From assembly GCF_020447265.1 (NCBI RefSeq), contig NZ_JAJADR010000004.1:434001-498000 (forward strand): a stretch of DNA of 64,000 bases, read 5' to 3'. Under the pieces are notes generated by a model. It worked only from the letters and a program-made list of their open reading frames with translations, searched no databases and had not been told where the DNA came from. Made by a program: the position numbers and the translations under genes. Within the stretch, counting starts at the first letter, position 1. Each line of letters opens with the position of its first letter. This stretch comes from Hymenobacter lucidus (GTDB taxonomy: Bacteria; Bacteroidota; Bacteroidia; Cytophagales; Hymenobacteraceae). Shown here in pieces: positions 25,882-33,696 of the stretch.

Positions 25882-25980
25882 AAGTCATCCTGAGCTAGCC
25901 GGAAGCTTGGTTACCGCCCGACTTCGTGGGAAACGAAGCAGACCAGCGCGCCAAGACACTCAGCAAACTCAGGATGACTT
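25882..25980. repeat. GTCATCCTGAG-type inverted-repeat element
   Basis: Perfect 13-bp terminal arms AAGTCATCCTGAG (25882-25894) and CTCAGGATGACTT (25968-25980) enclose a 73-nt core. This sequence family is widely dispersed in Bacteroidota and other genomes. It lies at the 3' end of the sigma/anti-sigma pair. Confidence 0.75.
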
Positions 25981-25996
25981 AAGAGGATTGTACGTT

Positions 25997-26227
25997 TTAC
26001 CCAGCCTTGAGAAAGGTGCGGGAGTACTGTAAAATCGAATCGGTGGTGCGCTGGGAAGGCGTGCTTTTTAGGCCTTCCAGGCAGCGCTGGGCCAGTAAGA
26101 GGTCGGCGCACACTGTCGCCAGCTCGGCGTCGTGGAGCAGCGTCTGCTCTACTTCCTGGTGCTCGTTAGCCGGCAATTCGTTGTATACGTACCGGAGCAG
26201 TTTCTCGTGGGTAAAGGTTTTGATCAT
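25997..26227 (-). CDS. Small anti-sigma-like protein
   Basis: This 76-residue soluble protein overlaps the end of the ECF sigma gene by 62 nt. Its core LLRYVYNELPANEHQEVEQT followed by DAELATVCADLL matches the N-terminal 'YLxGELxxxExxxxExxLxxDxxL' helical pattern of anti-sigma factors. It has no transmembrane segment and no HxxxCxxC zinc motif, so only the sigma-binding-like module is present. Translational coupling with the sigma gene supports a functional pair. The alternative is a conserved adaptor of unknown role. Confidence 0.7.
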   Translation of the reverse strand: MIKTFTHEKLLRYVYNELPANEHQEVEQTLLHDAELATVCADLLLAQRCLEGLKSTPSQRTTDSILQYSRTFLKAG

Positions 26228-26801
26228 AGAAAACGGGTTGTGCGGCCATCTTCTTCCGCAGGTTGATCAGCGCGTAACGCATACGCCCCAGCGCCGTGTT
26301 GATGCTGACCCCGGTTGCATCCGCAATTTCCTGAAAGCTCATGTCGCCGTAGTGGCGCATGACGAGCACTTCTTTCTGTACGGCCGGCAAGTCCTGAATC
26401 AGCTCTCGAAGACGGGCGTAAGTTTCCTCACGGGTGATGGTTGCTTCCGCTCCCTCTTCTGCCAACGACAACGAGTTGAACGCATGACTTGTTGTATCAA
26501 GGTTCAATAAAGGGCTACGTTTTTCGCGCCGAAAGAAATCGATGGCCAGATTGTGGGCGATACGGCAGATCCAGGACGAGAATTTGCCTTCCTCGTTGTA
26601 GCGCCCACTCTTCATGGTGTGGATAGCCTTGATGAAAGTATCCTGCAGCAGGTCTTCGGCAACGTCTTCATCGCGCACAATCAACATGATAGTGGTGAAA
26701 ACGCGGCTTTTGTGCCGATCTAACAATAGGGCGAAAGCATCTTCCTTACCGGCGATGTAAAGGGATATGAGAGCGGAATCGCTCGGCTGCATGGTGTCCA
26801 T
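26166..26801 (-). CDS. ECF RNA polymerase sigma factor
   Basis: This 211-residue sigma-70 factor of the extracytoplasmic-function type directs RNA polymerase to a stress or envelope regulon. Region 2 is at about 25-95 (DEDVAEDLLQDTFIKAIHTM, then GKFSSWICRIAHNLAIDFFR). Region 4 is at about 130-190 (LIQDLPAVQKEVLVMRHYGD, SFQEIADATGVSINTALGRM). A ~30-residue basic tail extends beyond region 4. The small anti-sigma-like gene overlaps its 3' end. A consensus promoter lies about 95 nt upstream, so the housekeeping sigma factor may transcribe it. Confidence 0.92.
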   Translation of the reverse strand: MDTMQPSDSALISLYIAGKEDAFALLLDRHKSRVFTTIMLIVRDEDVAEDLLQDTFIKAIHTMKSGRYNEEGKFSSWICRIAHNLAIDFFRREKRSPLLNLDTTSHAFNSLSLAEEGAEATITREETYARLRELIQDLPAVQKEVLVMRHYGDMSFQEIADATGVSINTALGRMRYALINLRKKMAAQPVFYDQNLYPRETAPVRIQRIAG

Positions 26802-27069
26802 AAAGGCTACGGGTTAAAGGAACGTAGAGCTTTAGGCCATAGAGTGCAGTTGCCGGTGAAATTGAGAAAGTTTCTGAAGGGGAGATGAAGTTTCCAAATG
26901 TAGAAAACGGCAACACCATTCGCAATGCATGGTTGCGTCAAAACCAAAATAATTTTTGCCTTTTAAAACAATTTATCCAATAGTGTATATCAACTATTTA
27001 GTATTGAGTGCGAAGACGATAAAATTTGTCGAGCCAAAATTCGTTTGCGCGGGTACCTAAAGGCACAAA
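26802..27069. other. 268-bp AT-rich gap
   Basis: Apart from the sigma-gene promoter at 26895-26925 I see no gene or strong structure. The stretch 26935-27045 is clearly AT-rich compared with its surroundings. Confidence 0.5.
26895..26925 (-). promoter_or_regulatory. Promoter of the ECF sigma gene
   Basis: On the minus strand TTG (26925-26923), 20 nt, then TACATTTG (26902-26895) matches the Bacteroidota TTG-N20-TAnnTTTG pattern. Confidence 0.65.
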
Positions 27070-27091
27070 AAAGCCCGCCGGAGCGGGCTTT
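27070..27091 (-). terminator. Terminator after the DUF6799-like gene
   Basis: AAAGCCCGC/GCGGGCTTT stem (27070-27078, 27083-27091) with a 4-nt loop and a T-rich tail on the minus strand. Confidence 0.88.
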
Positions 27092-27113
27092 ACAGCACGG
27101 GCTGGATTCGGGT

Positions 27114-27686
27114 TCAGCGCCGTAGTTGAGAGTCGATACCCTGGAGCTTTGTATCGATGGTCGCGGCCCCAGGATTCGGGCCCACAGCGGCCGTGGTGCG
27201 TTCGGCGAGGCGGTCGGAGAGCTGCTGCAGCAACAGCAAGCGCTGCTCGGTGCGGCGCAACTCGGTGGCTAGGCGCTGCGGTACCAGAGGCAGCGAGCCG
27301 CCGGGCAGCGTGGTTTCGGTGGGCTGGCCGGTTACCTGGCGGGCGTGCTGCTCAATGGCGGGCGCCGACATCATGTCGTCGGTGAAGTTGACTACCGTAC
27401 CCTGCATGTTCACGGCCTTGCCTTCGGGCAGCATCTGGCGCGAACCGTCCTTGCCCACCATAATGCCATCGGGGCGCACGGTGAGGCCATTGGCCATCGT
27501 GATAGGGGCCGACAAGCGGCTGCTTTGGCCGGCCTGCAGGCGCAGCGTAACGCCACCGCGCCGCACGACGCCATCCTTCAGGCTGGGCGCTGGGGTAGTA
27601 GCAGTGGGCTGGGTTTGGGCCCGGGTGGGAGCAGCCGTCAGCAATACGCTGCCGACGGCGAAACAGGCAAGAACGAAGTAGCGCAT
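27114..27686 (-). CDS. Secreted DUF6799-like protein
   Basis: This 190-residue exported protein has a signal peptide (MRYFVLACFAVGSVLLTAAP, cut near RAQ). At about residues 35-100 it has two adjacent units of the pattern 'DGVVRRGG...', 'ITMANGLTVRPDGIMVGKDG', ending 'LPEGKAVNMQGTVV', which resembles the DUF6799 module seen in Hymenobacter secreted proteins. A C-terminal helical, probably coiled-coil segment (LATELRRTEQRLLLLQQLSD) follows. There is no lipobox or sorting domain. The function is unknown; the DUF number is recalled by pattern and should be treated as tentative. Confidence 0.65.
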   Translation of the reverse strand: MRYFVLACFAVGSVLLTAAPTRAQTQPTATTPAPSLKDGVVRRGGVTLRLQAGQSSRLSAPITMANGLTVRPDGIMVGKDGSRQMLPEGKAVNMQGTVVNFTDDMMSAPAIEQHARQVTGQPTETTLPGGSLPLVPQRLATELRRTEQRLLLLQQLSDRLAERTTAAVGPNPGAATIDTKLQGIDSQLRR

Positions 27687-27761
27687 GAAAACCGGAACAG
27701 TGGGTGAGGAGGGAAAAACAGAGCGTACCTTTTCCTGCTGACGCGCTTTGCGGCCGGAAGG

Positions 27762-28196
27762 TTACGCGTTGTTTTCGTGGGCGCGGCGGCGGGCCAGCCA
27801 CTCGGTGGCCAGGCCTTCGTCGCTGAAGAGGCGCACGTGGCAGTCGGCGTTGGAAACTAGGGGCGCACCGTTTTCCTGGTCCACGTTGCTCAGGTGAGCC
27901 GGCGACATCAGAAAGGCCAAGTAAACCCGGCCACCGAGCAGGGGTGTGAGGCGGGGCAAAAACGTGCTGAGAACCCACTGGGTGGAATCTTCGCTGATAG
28001 TGCCGCGGCGGCGCAGGTCGAGCAGCCAGTAGCGCACCCGCTGGGGCGCGGCGGCCCGCAGCGTGGCTTCGTAGCCCTGGCGCACCTCGTCGGTGCTGAC
28101 CTGCCGCAGCCAGCGCCCGAGCAGGGTGCCAAGGTCTTCGCGCAGGGTAAGCTCCACAAAATCGGCAACGGTAGTAACGGTGGGCACGGGAGACAA
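27762..28196 (-). CDS. Conserved-looking cytoplasmic protein, STAS-like fold possible
   Basis: This 144-residue protein has no signal or membrane segment. The pattern of a short N-terminal helix/strand, 'RYWLLDLRRRGTISEDSTQWVL' and 'GGRVYLAFLMSP' is reminiscent of SpoIIAA/STAS-like sensor domains, with an unknown C-terminal 'CHVRLFSDEGLATEWL' that recurs in such proteins. It sits upstream of, and is co-oriented with, the DUF6799-like gene (75-bp gap), so the two may be co-transcribed. I cannot assign a function. Confidence 0.55.
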   Translation of the reverse strand: MSPVPTVTTVADFVELTLREDLGTLLGRWLRQVSTDEVRQGYEATLRAAAPQRVRYWLLDLRRRGTISEDSTQWVLSTFLPRLTPLLGGRVYLAFLMSPAHLSNVDQENGAPLVSNADCHVRLFSDEGLATEWLARRRAHENNA

Positions 28197-28340
28197 GGGA
28201 AAGAAAGGTGGGTGGCGCGGCTAACGGCATAAGTACCGGTTAGTAAGATAGAGAATACGCGGCAGTATTTCAAGCCGGATTACTACTACGGCCTAGGCCA
28301 AACAAAGGGCCAAACCAGCCGTTGGCCCCGGCTTTCGGCT

Positions 28341-28348
28341 TACCTTTG
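28341..28348 (+). promoter_or_regulatory. -7 element of the MFS gene
   Basis: TACCTTTG, an exact Bacteroidota -7 box, lies 29 nt before the MFS start. A TTG 16 nt upstream is a weak -33 candidate. Confidence 0.5.
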
Positions 28349-28376
28349 CCCGGCTTCCTATTCTGACCAATCCTTT

Positions 28377-29678
28377 ATGGCTGCTGATACTTCCCTCACG
28401 CCCCACGACCCTTACGCGGCCCTCCGCATTCCTGACTTTCGCCGGCTGATTTCGGCCCGAGTCTGCTTCACGGTGGCCACCCGGGTGCAGGGCCTGGTGG
28501 TGGCCTGGCAGATATTCCGACTCACGAACGACCCGCTGGCCCTGGGCTTCATTGGGCTGGCCGAGGCGCTGCCCAGCATCGGGGTGTCGCTCTACGCGGG
28601 CCACGTGGCCGATTCGGTGAAGCGCAAGAACATCATTATGGTAACCGTGACGGTGCTGCTGCTGTGCGCGGTGGCCTTATGGGGCCTGGCCTCGCCGAGC
28701 GGGCTGCCGCTGCTGGCGAAGGACTCGTTCTACACGCTGCCGCTCTACATTGTCATCTTCATCAGCGGCATTGCGCGGGGCTTTCTGGGGCCGGCTTTGT
28801 TTTCGTTTATGCCCCAACTGTTGCCCAACCGGGAGCGGCTGGCCAACGCCATTACCTGGAACAGCACGACTTACCAGGCATCGGCGGTACTGGGGCCGGC
28901 CATTGGTGGCTACCTGGTGGCCCACCTGGGCGTGGCCAACTCCTACGCCGTAGCGGCGGGGCTGCTGCTACTGGCAGTGCTACAGTTTGGAGCCATTGCC
29001 TCGCGGCCCTTGCCCGAACGGGAAGGCGAGAAGCTGAGTTTGCAGGAAAGCGTGCTGAGCGGGTTGAAATTCATCTTCAGCAACCAGCTGGTGCTGGCCG
29101 CGCTGGCCCTGGATATGTTTGCTGTGCTCTTTGGTGGGGCCGTGGCGCTGCTGCCGGTTTTTGCCGTTGATATTCTGCACGTGGGAGCGGCCGGGCTGGG
29201 CCACCTGGAGGCGGCGCCAGCCGTGGGCTCGGTGCTGATGGCCGTGGTGCTAACGTATTTCCCGCTGAAGCGGCACGCCGGGCGCAAGCTGCTGTGGGCC
29301 GTGGCGGGCTTTGGAGCGGCTACTATTGCCTTTGCCCTGTCCACCAACTTCTGGCTGTCGTTGGGACTACTGTTTCTCACCGGCGTGTTCGACTCGGTGT
29401 CGGTGATTGTGCGCTCCACGTTGGTACACACCTTTACGCCGGAGTACATGAAGGGCCGCGTATCGGCCGTGAATAACATCTTCATTGGTTCGAGCAACGA
29501 AATCGGGGCCTTCGAGTCGGGGGCGGCGGCTAAGCTGCTGGGTGTAGTGCGCTCAGTGGTATTTGGCGGAATAATGACCATTGTAATCGTGCTCATTACG
29601 GCCGCCCGGGCCGATAAGCTGCGGACCCTGGATATGACTCCGCAAAAGCCAGTGCCCGAGCCCGAACCCGCGGTATAA
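28377..29678 (+). CDS. MFS transporter, EntS/MFS_3 type
   Basis: This 433-residue integral inner-membrane carrier of the major facilitator superfamily has about 12 hydrophobic segments in two halves. The cytoplasmic loop GHVADSVKRKNIIM between TM2 and TM3 is the family's D-x2-R/K motif. FMPQLLPNRERLANAITWNS in TM4-5 and RVSAVNNIFIGSSNEIGAFE in the C-half are characteristic of the enterobactin-exporter-like branch. Efflux of a small molecule or siderophore is the usual role, but the substrate is unknown. It is preceded by TACCTTTG and not obviously in an operon. Confidence 0.87.
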   Translation: MAADTSLTPHDPYAALRIPDFRRLISARVCFTVATRVQGLVVAWQIFRLTNDPLALGFIGLAEALPSIGVSLYAGHVADSVKRKNIIMVTVTVLLLCAVALWGLASPSGLPLLAKDSFYTLPLYIVIFISGIARGFLGPALFSFMPQLLPNRERLANAITWNSTTYQASAVLGPAIGGYLVAHLGVANSYAVAAGLLLLAVLQFGAIASRPLPEREGEKLSLQESVLSGLKFIFSNQLVLAALALDMFAVLFGGAVALLPVFAVDILHVGAAGLGHLEAAPAVGSVLMAVVLTYFPLKRHAGRKLLWAVAGFGAATIAFALSTNFWLSLGLLFLTGVFDSVSVIVRSTLVHTFTPEYMKGRVSAVNNIFIGSSNEIGAFESGAAAKLLGVVRSVVFGGIMTIVIVLITAARADKLRTLDMTPQKPVPEPEPAV

Positions 29679-29735
29679 AGCCGGACGAACTCGCATAAGT
29701 ATGTGAGGAAAGGGTAGGGGAAACGCTATATAGTG

Positions 29736-29743
29736 TAGCTTTG
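29736..29743 (+). promoter_or_regulatory. -7 element of the second sigma gene
   Basis: TAGCTTTG fits TAnnTTTG 53 nt before the start; no clear -33 TTG. Confidence 0.45.
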
Positions 29744-29796
29744 CCCCTGAATTATGCCACTTCCGGCAGCTACTGGCTTTGCGGCCACCCCGCGCT

Positions 29797-30378
29797 ATGG
29801 CTACTTCCGATGCTCCAGACGCTTTAGAAGCCCGGCTCGCCCACTTGCGGGCCTCCGACGCCGAGGCGTTTATGGAGCTGCTGTTCCGCGAATTCTACCG
29901 GCCGCTGGGCAACGTAATTCAGCGCGTCGTCAGAGACAAGGAGGCTACTGAAGACCTGCTGCAGGATGTGTTTCTGCGCATCTGGAACGGGCGCGACACG
30001 CTCGTCATCAGTACCACCTACCGCGCCTACCTGCACCGGGCGGCCCTGAACGCGGCTCTGCGTTACCAGGAACGCGGCAAGCGGCAGGTCGCCTGGGACG
30101 ACGCGCCGGTATCGGCCGAGCCGCGGGTTGATGATGCCCTGCACGCGCTGTACCAGCAGGAAGCCGAGGGCTCGGTGGAAGCCGCCCTCGACCTGCTGCC
30201 GCCCCAGTGCCGGGTGGTGTTTACCATGAGCCGCTACGACGAGATGAGCTACCAGCAGATTGCCGATACGCTCGACATTTCGCCCAAAACCGTGGAAAAC
30301 CAGATGGGTAAGGCCCTGCGCATTATGCGCCAGCAGCTCAGCGGCCTGCTCAAAAACCTGTACTCGTTGCTGCTGTAG
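29797..30378 (+). CDS. ECF sigma factor, Bacteroidota sig70 family
   Basis: This 193-residue sigma factor is of the group that normally pairs with FecR anti-sigma factors. Region 2 is at ~25-95 (FMELLFREFYRPLGNVIQRV, ATEDLLQDVFLRIWNGRD). Region 4 is at ~135-180 (LDLLPPQCRVVFTMSRYDEM, QQIADTLDISPKTVENQMGK). The ATG at 29797 is preferred to the TTG at 29779. No FecR gene follows directly; the nearest one begins at 37247, about 6.9 kb downstream on the same strand. That pairing is an inference. Confidence 0.9.
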   Translation: MATSDAPDALEARLAHLRASDAEAFMELLFREFYRPLGNVIQRVVRDKEATEDLLQDVFLRIWNGRDTLVISTTYRAYLHRAALNAALRYQERGKRQVAWDDAPVSAEPRVDDALHALYQQEAEGSVEAALDLLPPQCRVVFTMSRYDEMSYQQIADTLDISPKTVENQMGKALRIMRQQLSGLLKNLYSLLL

Positions 30379-30398
30379 CCCCGCAATCAGTCGGGCGG

Positions 30399-30797
30399 CT
30401 ACTTCGGGCAGGGGCATTTGCGCGTACTCACGGGGCGGCCGGCGCGGTAGGTTTCCTCTTTGATTTTCCGCTCGCCTTGGTAATACCGCCAGACGCCGGT
30501 TTTGAGGCCTTTCGTGAATGTGCCGGTGCTGTGCCGGTTGCCGGTGACTTTGATAGGTGAAGACACGGCGTCGAGGTCCACGTGGCCGGGCACTGTCTCG
30601 GTTTCGTAGATATCGTACGTGCCGTTCATGGGTTGCTTGTCATCCGTCCGGAAATAGTGAATTCCGTCGGTAGTGCGATAAATGTCGTTCGTAACGATGG
30701 GAGTGGTGGGCTGAATCTGCTTGTGCTGGCTGACGCACGAAGTCGGCCATTGCAGGCTGAAGAGCAGAACCAGCAGCGCTAGGGGCAAGTGCTTCAT
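30399..30797 (-). CDS. Small secreted MORN/YwqK-like protein, candidate immunity partner
   Basis: This 132-residue exported protein has a hydrophobic leader (LPLALLVLLFSLQWPTSC). A cysteine at 21 could be lipidated, but the -3 residue is proline, so the lipobox is weak. The C-terminal half shows a MORN/YwqK-like repeat pattern (TGTFTKGLKTGVWRYYQG, then EETYRAGRP). Its ATG overlaps the stop of the TssD-metalloprotease gene by four bases (ATGA), so the two are co-translated. In effector loci a small periplasmic or lipidated protein directly downstream is often the immunity protein. That role is inferred from position only. Confidence 0.6.
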   Translation of the reverse strand: MKHLPLALLVLLFSLQWPTSCVSQHKQIQPTTPIVTNDIYRTTDGIHYFRTDDKQPMNGTYDIYETETVPGHVDLDAVSSPIKVTGNRHSTGTFTKGLKTGVWRYYQGERKIKEETYRAGRPVSTRKCPCPK

Positions 30798-32671
30798 TTG
30801 TTGGCGACTTTAGAGCCGTAGAAATTGATGGTGTCCGTCTGCATCAACGCCCATTGCCAGTGCCAGAACGAGCGGTCCTGGTTGTAATAGTCCATGATAT
30901 TTTCCGACGAGCCTTTCGTGAAGAGTAGCTTGTTTTTGGCGTAGGTGCGCAGCTCATCCTCCACGGCCGCCAGGCTTTGCTCGCTGCTGCTCAGATACTT
31001 TTTCTGGTCGCGCAGGTTGGCTTCTTCCTGCCGGGAGTCTTGGCCGATGCTTTTCATCTTCTTTATGTTACCGGTCATCGTCTTCACCAGGCCCTGCTGT
31101 AGCGTTATCAGTTTCTTGATATTCGCCTTATAAGGGCCCAGCGCGGCAATGCGCTGCTTGGTGTCGCTGTCCAGAAACGAGTGTCGTAAGCCTAAAACGT
31201 GCCCCATTTCGTGGGCGAAGGTGCGGGTGCCCGTAATACCCTGAGAAAACAGGACCAGATTCGACGACGCCGAGGGGGATATCTGCCCAAAGCCGTAGAT
31301 GAAGCCGTTGGGGTTGTTGTCCTCAAACTCCAGGCTGGTCATGAAGATGGTGACGCCCCGGAAGGCCGGCAGCGTGCTGACTTTCTGCGACACGTAACTC
31401 AACAACGACTCATTGCCGTTCTTGTCTTTGAGCTCGTTCGTGGCCGGGTTGTAGTAGCCTTCCTTAGCCCACTGCTTGGGGTCGAAGGTGACGACGTGGG
31501 GCTTGGCCGGCTGCTCAAACGAGCATTCGATAAAGGCCTGGTTGAACGACTTCGTGTTCAGGTAAGTGGTGAGTGTGGGTAGGTGGGCCTTAACCTTGGC
31601 CTGCAACGCCTGTAGCTCGGCGGCCTTGGTAGCGCCTTCCCGGGCCATATAGGCCACCCGCAGCGGCAGCTTGTACTTGTACTGATTCTCCACCACGCTG
31701 ATTTGCCCGACGGTGGTGCCCAACTCGTCCTTGACCAGCAGCTTGGTGGCCGGGCCGGCGCGCAGGCACTTGATGCTGATGCTGATGGCCGAATTATCGG
31801 CGGGCGTCAGGCGGATGGCCTCGTTGGTTTGCCCGTTCACCGTCACCTCGTAGGCCGCATTGGGCGCGAAGGTGAGGTAGTCCTGGCGCAGCGCCTCCGA
31901 GTTGAGAAACTGCGTCGTCATGAGCAGCGTGATGGTCTGGCCCGGCTGCATCGCCAGCCAGGGCGCGAAGTAGGGCTTGCCGTACACCGAAAGGCGCGTG
32001 TATTCACGGCGCACCTTGTCGAGCAGAGCCGGGTGGGTTTTCACGGCTTGATAGGTATGGGTGGCCTCGTCGAAGGCATACTCGAAGTTGGCAATGTCGG
32101 TATCCTGCACTTGCTCGATAGTGTCGGTACCCTTTTTCCACTGCAGCCAGTCGAAGCCGAAGTCGCCGTCGTAGATAGTTTTGCGGCTGAAGACAACCTG
32201 ACATTTCAGGTCGGGCGGGCTGGGCTTATCCTGCCCTACGGGCGGCCGCTCCCGGGCCGGAGCTTCGGGCAGGAAAGGGTGCCGTTGCCCATCAACATAC
32301 CACACGGGCGCTTTAATATGTACCAGCTCTAGCAGGGCCGGCAGGCCATCGGCCCGGCCGGGCTCAAATACGGTGTGGTGCGCTACTACGTAGCCTTCCT
32401 CAAATTCTACCTGCCGCAGGGTTTGGCCATCGGCGTTGTGGTAGGTGGCGTGGCCGCTCTGGGCCGTAGGGCGGGGCGTGGCCAGCAGCAGATCGGTAAA
32501 AAACCGGGTGTCGGAGCCGCTGCCGTCGAGCAGGATCCAGAGGCCCTGGGCCTGCACTTTGCTGGCCGGCGCGCCTCGCACGCCCAGGTACTGGCAGAAC
32601 TCGTGGCCGGAGTTGATGATGGGCCACTCATACCCGGCAATGCGCAGGGTGCCGGAGAAGGAAATATTCAT
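30794..32671 (-). CDS. TssD (Hcp)-like domain fused to metzincin metalloprotease
   Basis: This 625-residue protein is built as tube domain, middle region and protease. Residues 1-~130 follow the Bacteroidota T6SS tube protein TssD: a SFSGTLRIAGYEWPI start, 'GHEFCQ' where TssD has its Y-S-(F/L) strand, then LRQVEFEEGYVVAHHTVF and a closing LLELVHIKAPVWYVDG. A ~300-residue middle region (FGFDWLQWKK, KPYFAPWLAMQPG) is unassigned. The protease has HEMGHVLGLRH at 487-497, an exact HExxHxxGxxH zinc motif, and a Met-turn-like ENIMDYY near 591-597. Between these lies a ~90-residue helical, probably coiled-coil insertion. There is no signal peptide, consistent with T6SS loading. It is likely an evolved-Hcp antibacterial effector; the target is unknown. 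No other T6SS genes are in the window. Confidence 0.75.
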   Translation of the reverse strand: MNISFSGTLRIAGYEWPIINSGHEFCQYLGVRGAPASKVQAQGLWILLDGSGSDTRFFTDLLLATPRPTAQSGHATYHNADGQTLRQVEFEEGYVVAHHTVFEPGRADGLPALLELVHIKAPVWYVDGQRHPFLPEAPARERPPVGQDKPSPPDLKCQVVFSRKTIYDGDFGFDWLQWKKGTDTIEQVQDTDIANFEYAFDEATHTYQAVKTHPALLDKVRREYTRLSVYGKPYFAPWLAMQPGQTITLLMTTQFLNSEALRQDYLTFAPNAAYEVTVNGQTNEAIRLTPADNSAISISIKCLRAGPATKLLVKDELGTTVGQISVVENQYKYKLPLRVAYMAREGATKAAELQALQAKVKAHLPTLTTYLNTKSFNQAFIECSFEQPAKPHVVTFDPKQWAKEGYYNPATNELKDKNGNESLLSYVSQKVSTLPAFRGVTIFMTSLEFEDNNPNGFIYGFGQISPSASSNLVLFSQGITGTRTFAHEMGHVLGLRHSFLDSDTKQRIAALGPYKANIKKLITLQQGLVKTMTGNIKKMKSIGQDSRQEEANLRDQKKYLSSSEQSLAAVEDELRTYAKNKLLFTKGSSENIMDYYNQDRSFWHWQWALMQTDTINFYGSKVANK

Positions 32672-32750
32672 AGGAGCAATAAGGCTTGTCAGGCCGCCGG
32701 ATCAACAGAGCCGACGGCTATTCGGGCGAAGAATAGTCTGCATAACCGGG

Positions 32751-32758
32751 CAAACATA
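32751..32758 (-). promoter_or_regulatory. -7-like element of the effector gene
   Basis: Minus-strand TATGTTTG fits TAnnTTTG about 80 nt upstream of the start; no TTG is seen at the -33 position. Confidence 0.35.
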
Positions 32759-32881
32759 AGTCATTTTGAGCCTGGGGACGGTTCGTGAAAAATATTTTGC
32801 CGCCGCGTAGGGGTAAGGGCCGGGCAGCGGGTCAGAGAGAAAGAACCATCCTTCTGCTGACCTCAAACCTTACCAACGGCT

Positions 32882-33610
32882 ATGAAAAACCTGCTCTACC
32901 TCTGCCTGCTTCCCCTCGGCCTGCTGCTGGCCGGCTGCGACTGCGACGACATCTTCCCCGACAAAGTAACCGGCAGCGGCCCGGTGGTAGCCGAAACCCG
33001 CACCGTGGCCGGCTTCTCCCGCCTCGACCTGGCCGTGGATGCCGAGTTGTTTCTGACCCAGGGCCCCACCCGCACCGTGCGCATCGAGGCCCAGCAAAAC
33101 ATCCTGGACGTGCTACAAACCAACGTGAGCGGCGAAAAGCTGTCCGTCGGCTACGGTCGGGTGAACGTGCGCCGCCACGAGCCCATCAAGGTGTTCGTCA
33201 CGGCGCCGTCGTTGTCGAGCGTATCGGTGTCGGGCTCGGGCAAGATTGTGGGGCAGAATGCCTGGCGGGTGGAAGACTTTGGCGTAAGCCTCTCGGGCTC
33301 GGGGGGCATAGAAATGAGCGTAGTGGGCGCCAAGAGCATGAGCACCAGCATATCAGGCTCGGGCGTGGTGCGGCTGGCCGGCGACGCCGAACACCACGAC
33401 CTGCACCTGAGCGGTTCAGGCTCGGTGGAGGCTTTCCCGCTGACGACTCAGGCGGCCGAGGTCAGCATCAGCGGTTCGGGCAGCACCCGCCTTACGGTTA
33501 CGCAGACCCTACACGCCTCTATCAGCGGCTCGGGCACGGTGTATTATAAAGGCCGGCCCTCAGTAACGGTACACACCTCCGGCTCGGGCCGCGTGGTAGA
33601 TGCCAACTAA
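32882..33610 (+). CDS. GIN-domain (DUF2807) lipoprotein
   Basis: This 242-residue lipoprotein has lipobox LLLAGC ending at residue 19. The rest is the head-GIN/DUF2807 fold, a right-handed parallel beta-helix: entry motif VAGFSRLDLAVDAELFLTQG, then at least six turns ending in SGSG (VSVSGSGKI, VSLSGSGGI, TSISGSGVV, LHLSGSGSV, VSISGSGST, ASISGSGTV, VHTSGSGRV). These proteins occur widely on the Bacteroidota outer membrane; the role is unknown, probably adhesive or sensory. A 21-bp hairpin lies just after the stop. Confidence 0.88.
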   Translation: MKNLLYLCLLPLGLLLAGCDCDDIFPDKVTGSGPVVAETRTVAGFSRLDLAVDAELFLTQGPTRTVRIEAQQNILDVLQTNVSGEKLSVGYGRVNVRRHEPIKVFVTAPSLSSVSVSGSGKIVGQNAWRVEDFGVSLSGSGGIEMSVVGAKSMSTSISGSGVVRLAGDAEHHDLHLSGSGSVEAFPLTTQAAEVSISGSGSTRLTVTQTLHASISGSGTVYYKGRPSVTVHTSGSGRVVDAN

Positions 33611-33617
33611 CTCCGGT

Positions 33618-33661
33618 GGGGCTTTGGGTTAAGACATAACTATGTCTTAACCCAAAGCCCC
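33618..33661 (+). terminator. 21-bp perfect stem-loop after the GIN gene
   Basis: Arms 33618-33638 and 33641-33661 pair perfectly around a 2-nt loop. No poly-T follows, but the position right after the stop suggests termination. Confidence 0.65.
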
Positions 33662-33696
33662 CGGGTGCCTGCAAAAACAGACCCGTCGACCAGCCC

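Noticed and set aside
30399..30797. Definite lipoprotein call for the candidate immunity protein
   Set aside because: The cysteine at residue 21 is preceded by PTS, a poor lipobox; a plain secreted form is equally possible.
30794..32671. Complete T6SS cluster in the window
   Set aside because: No TssB/C, TssE, TssF/G, TssK, VgrG or ClpV-like genes are present; only the TssD-like fusion is seen.
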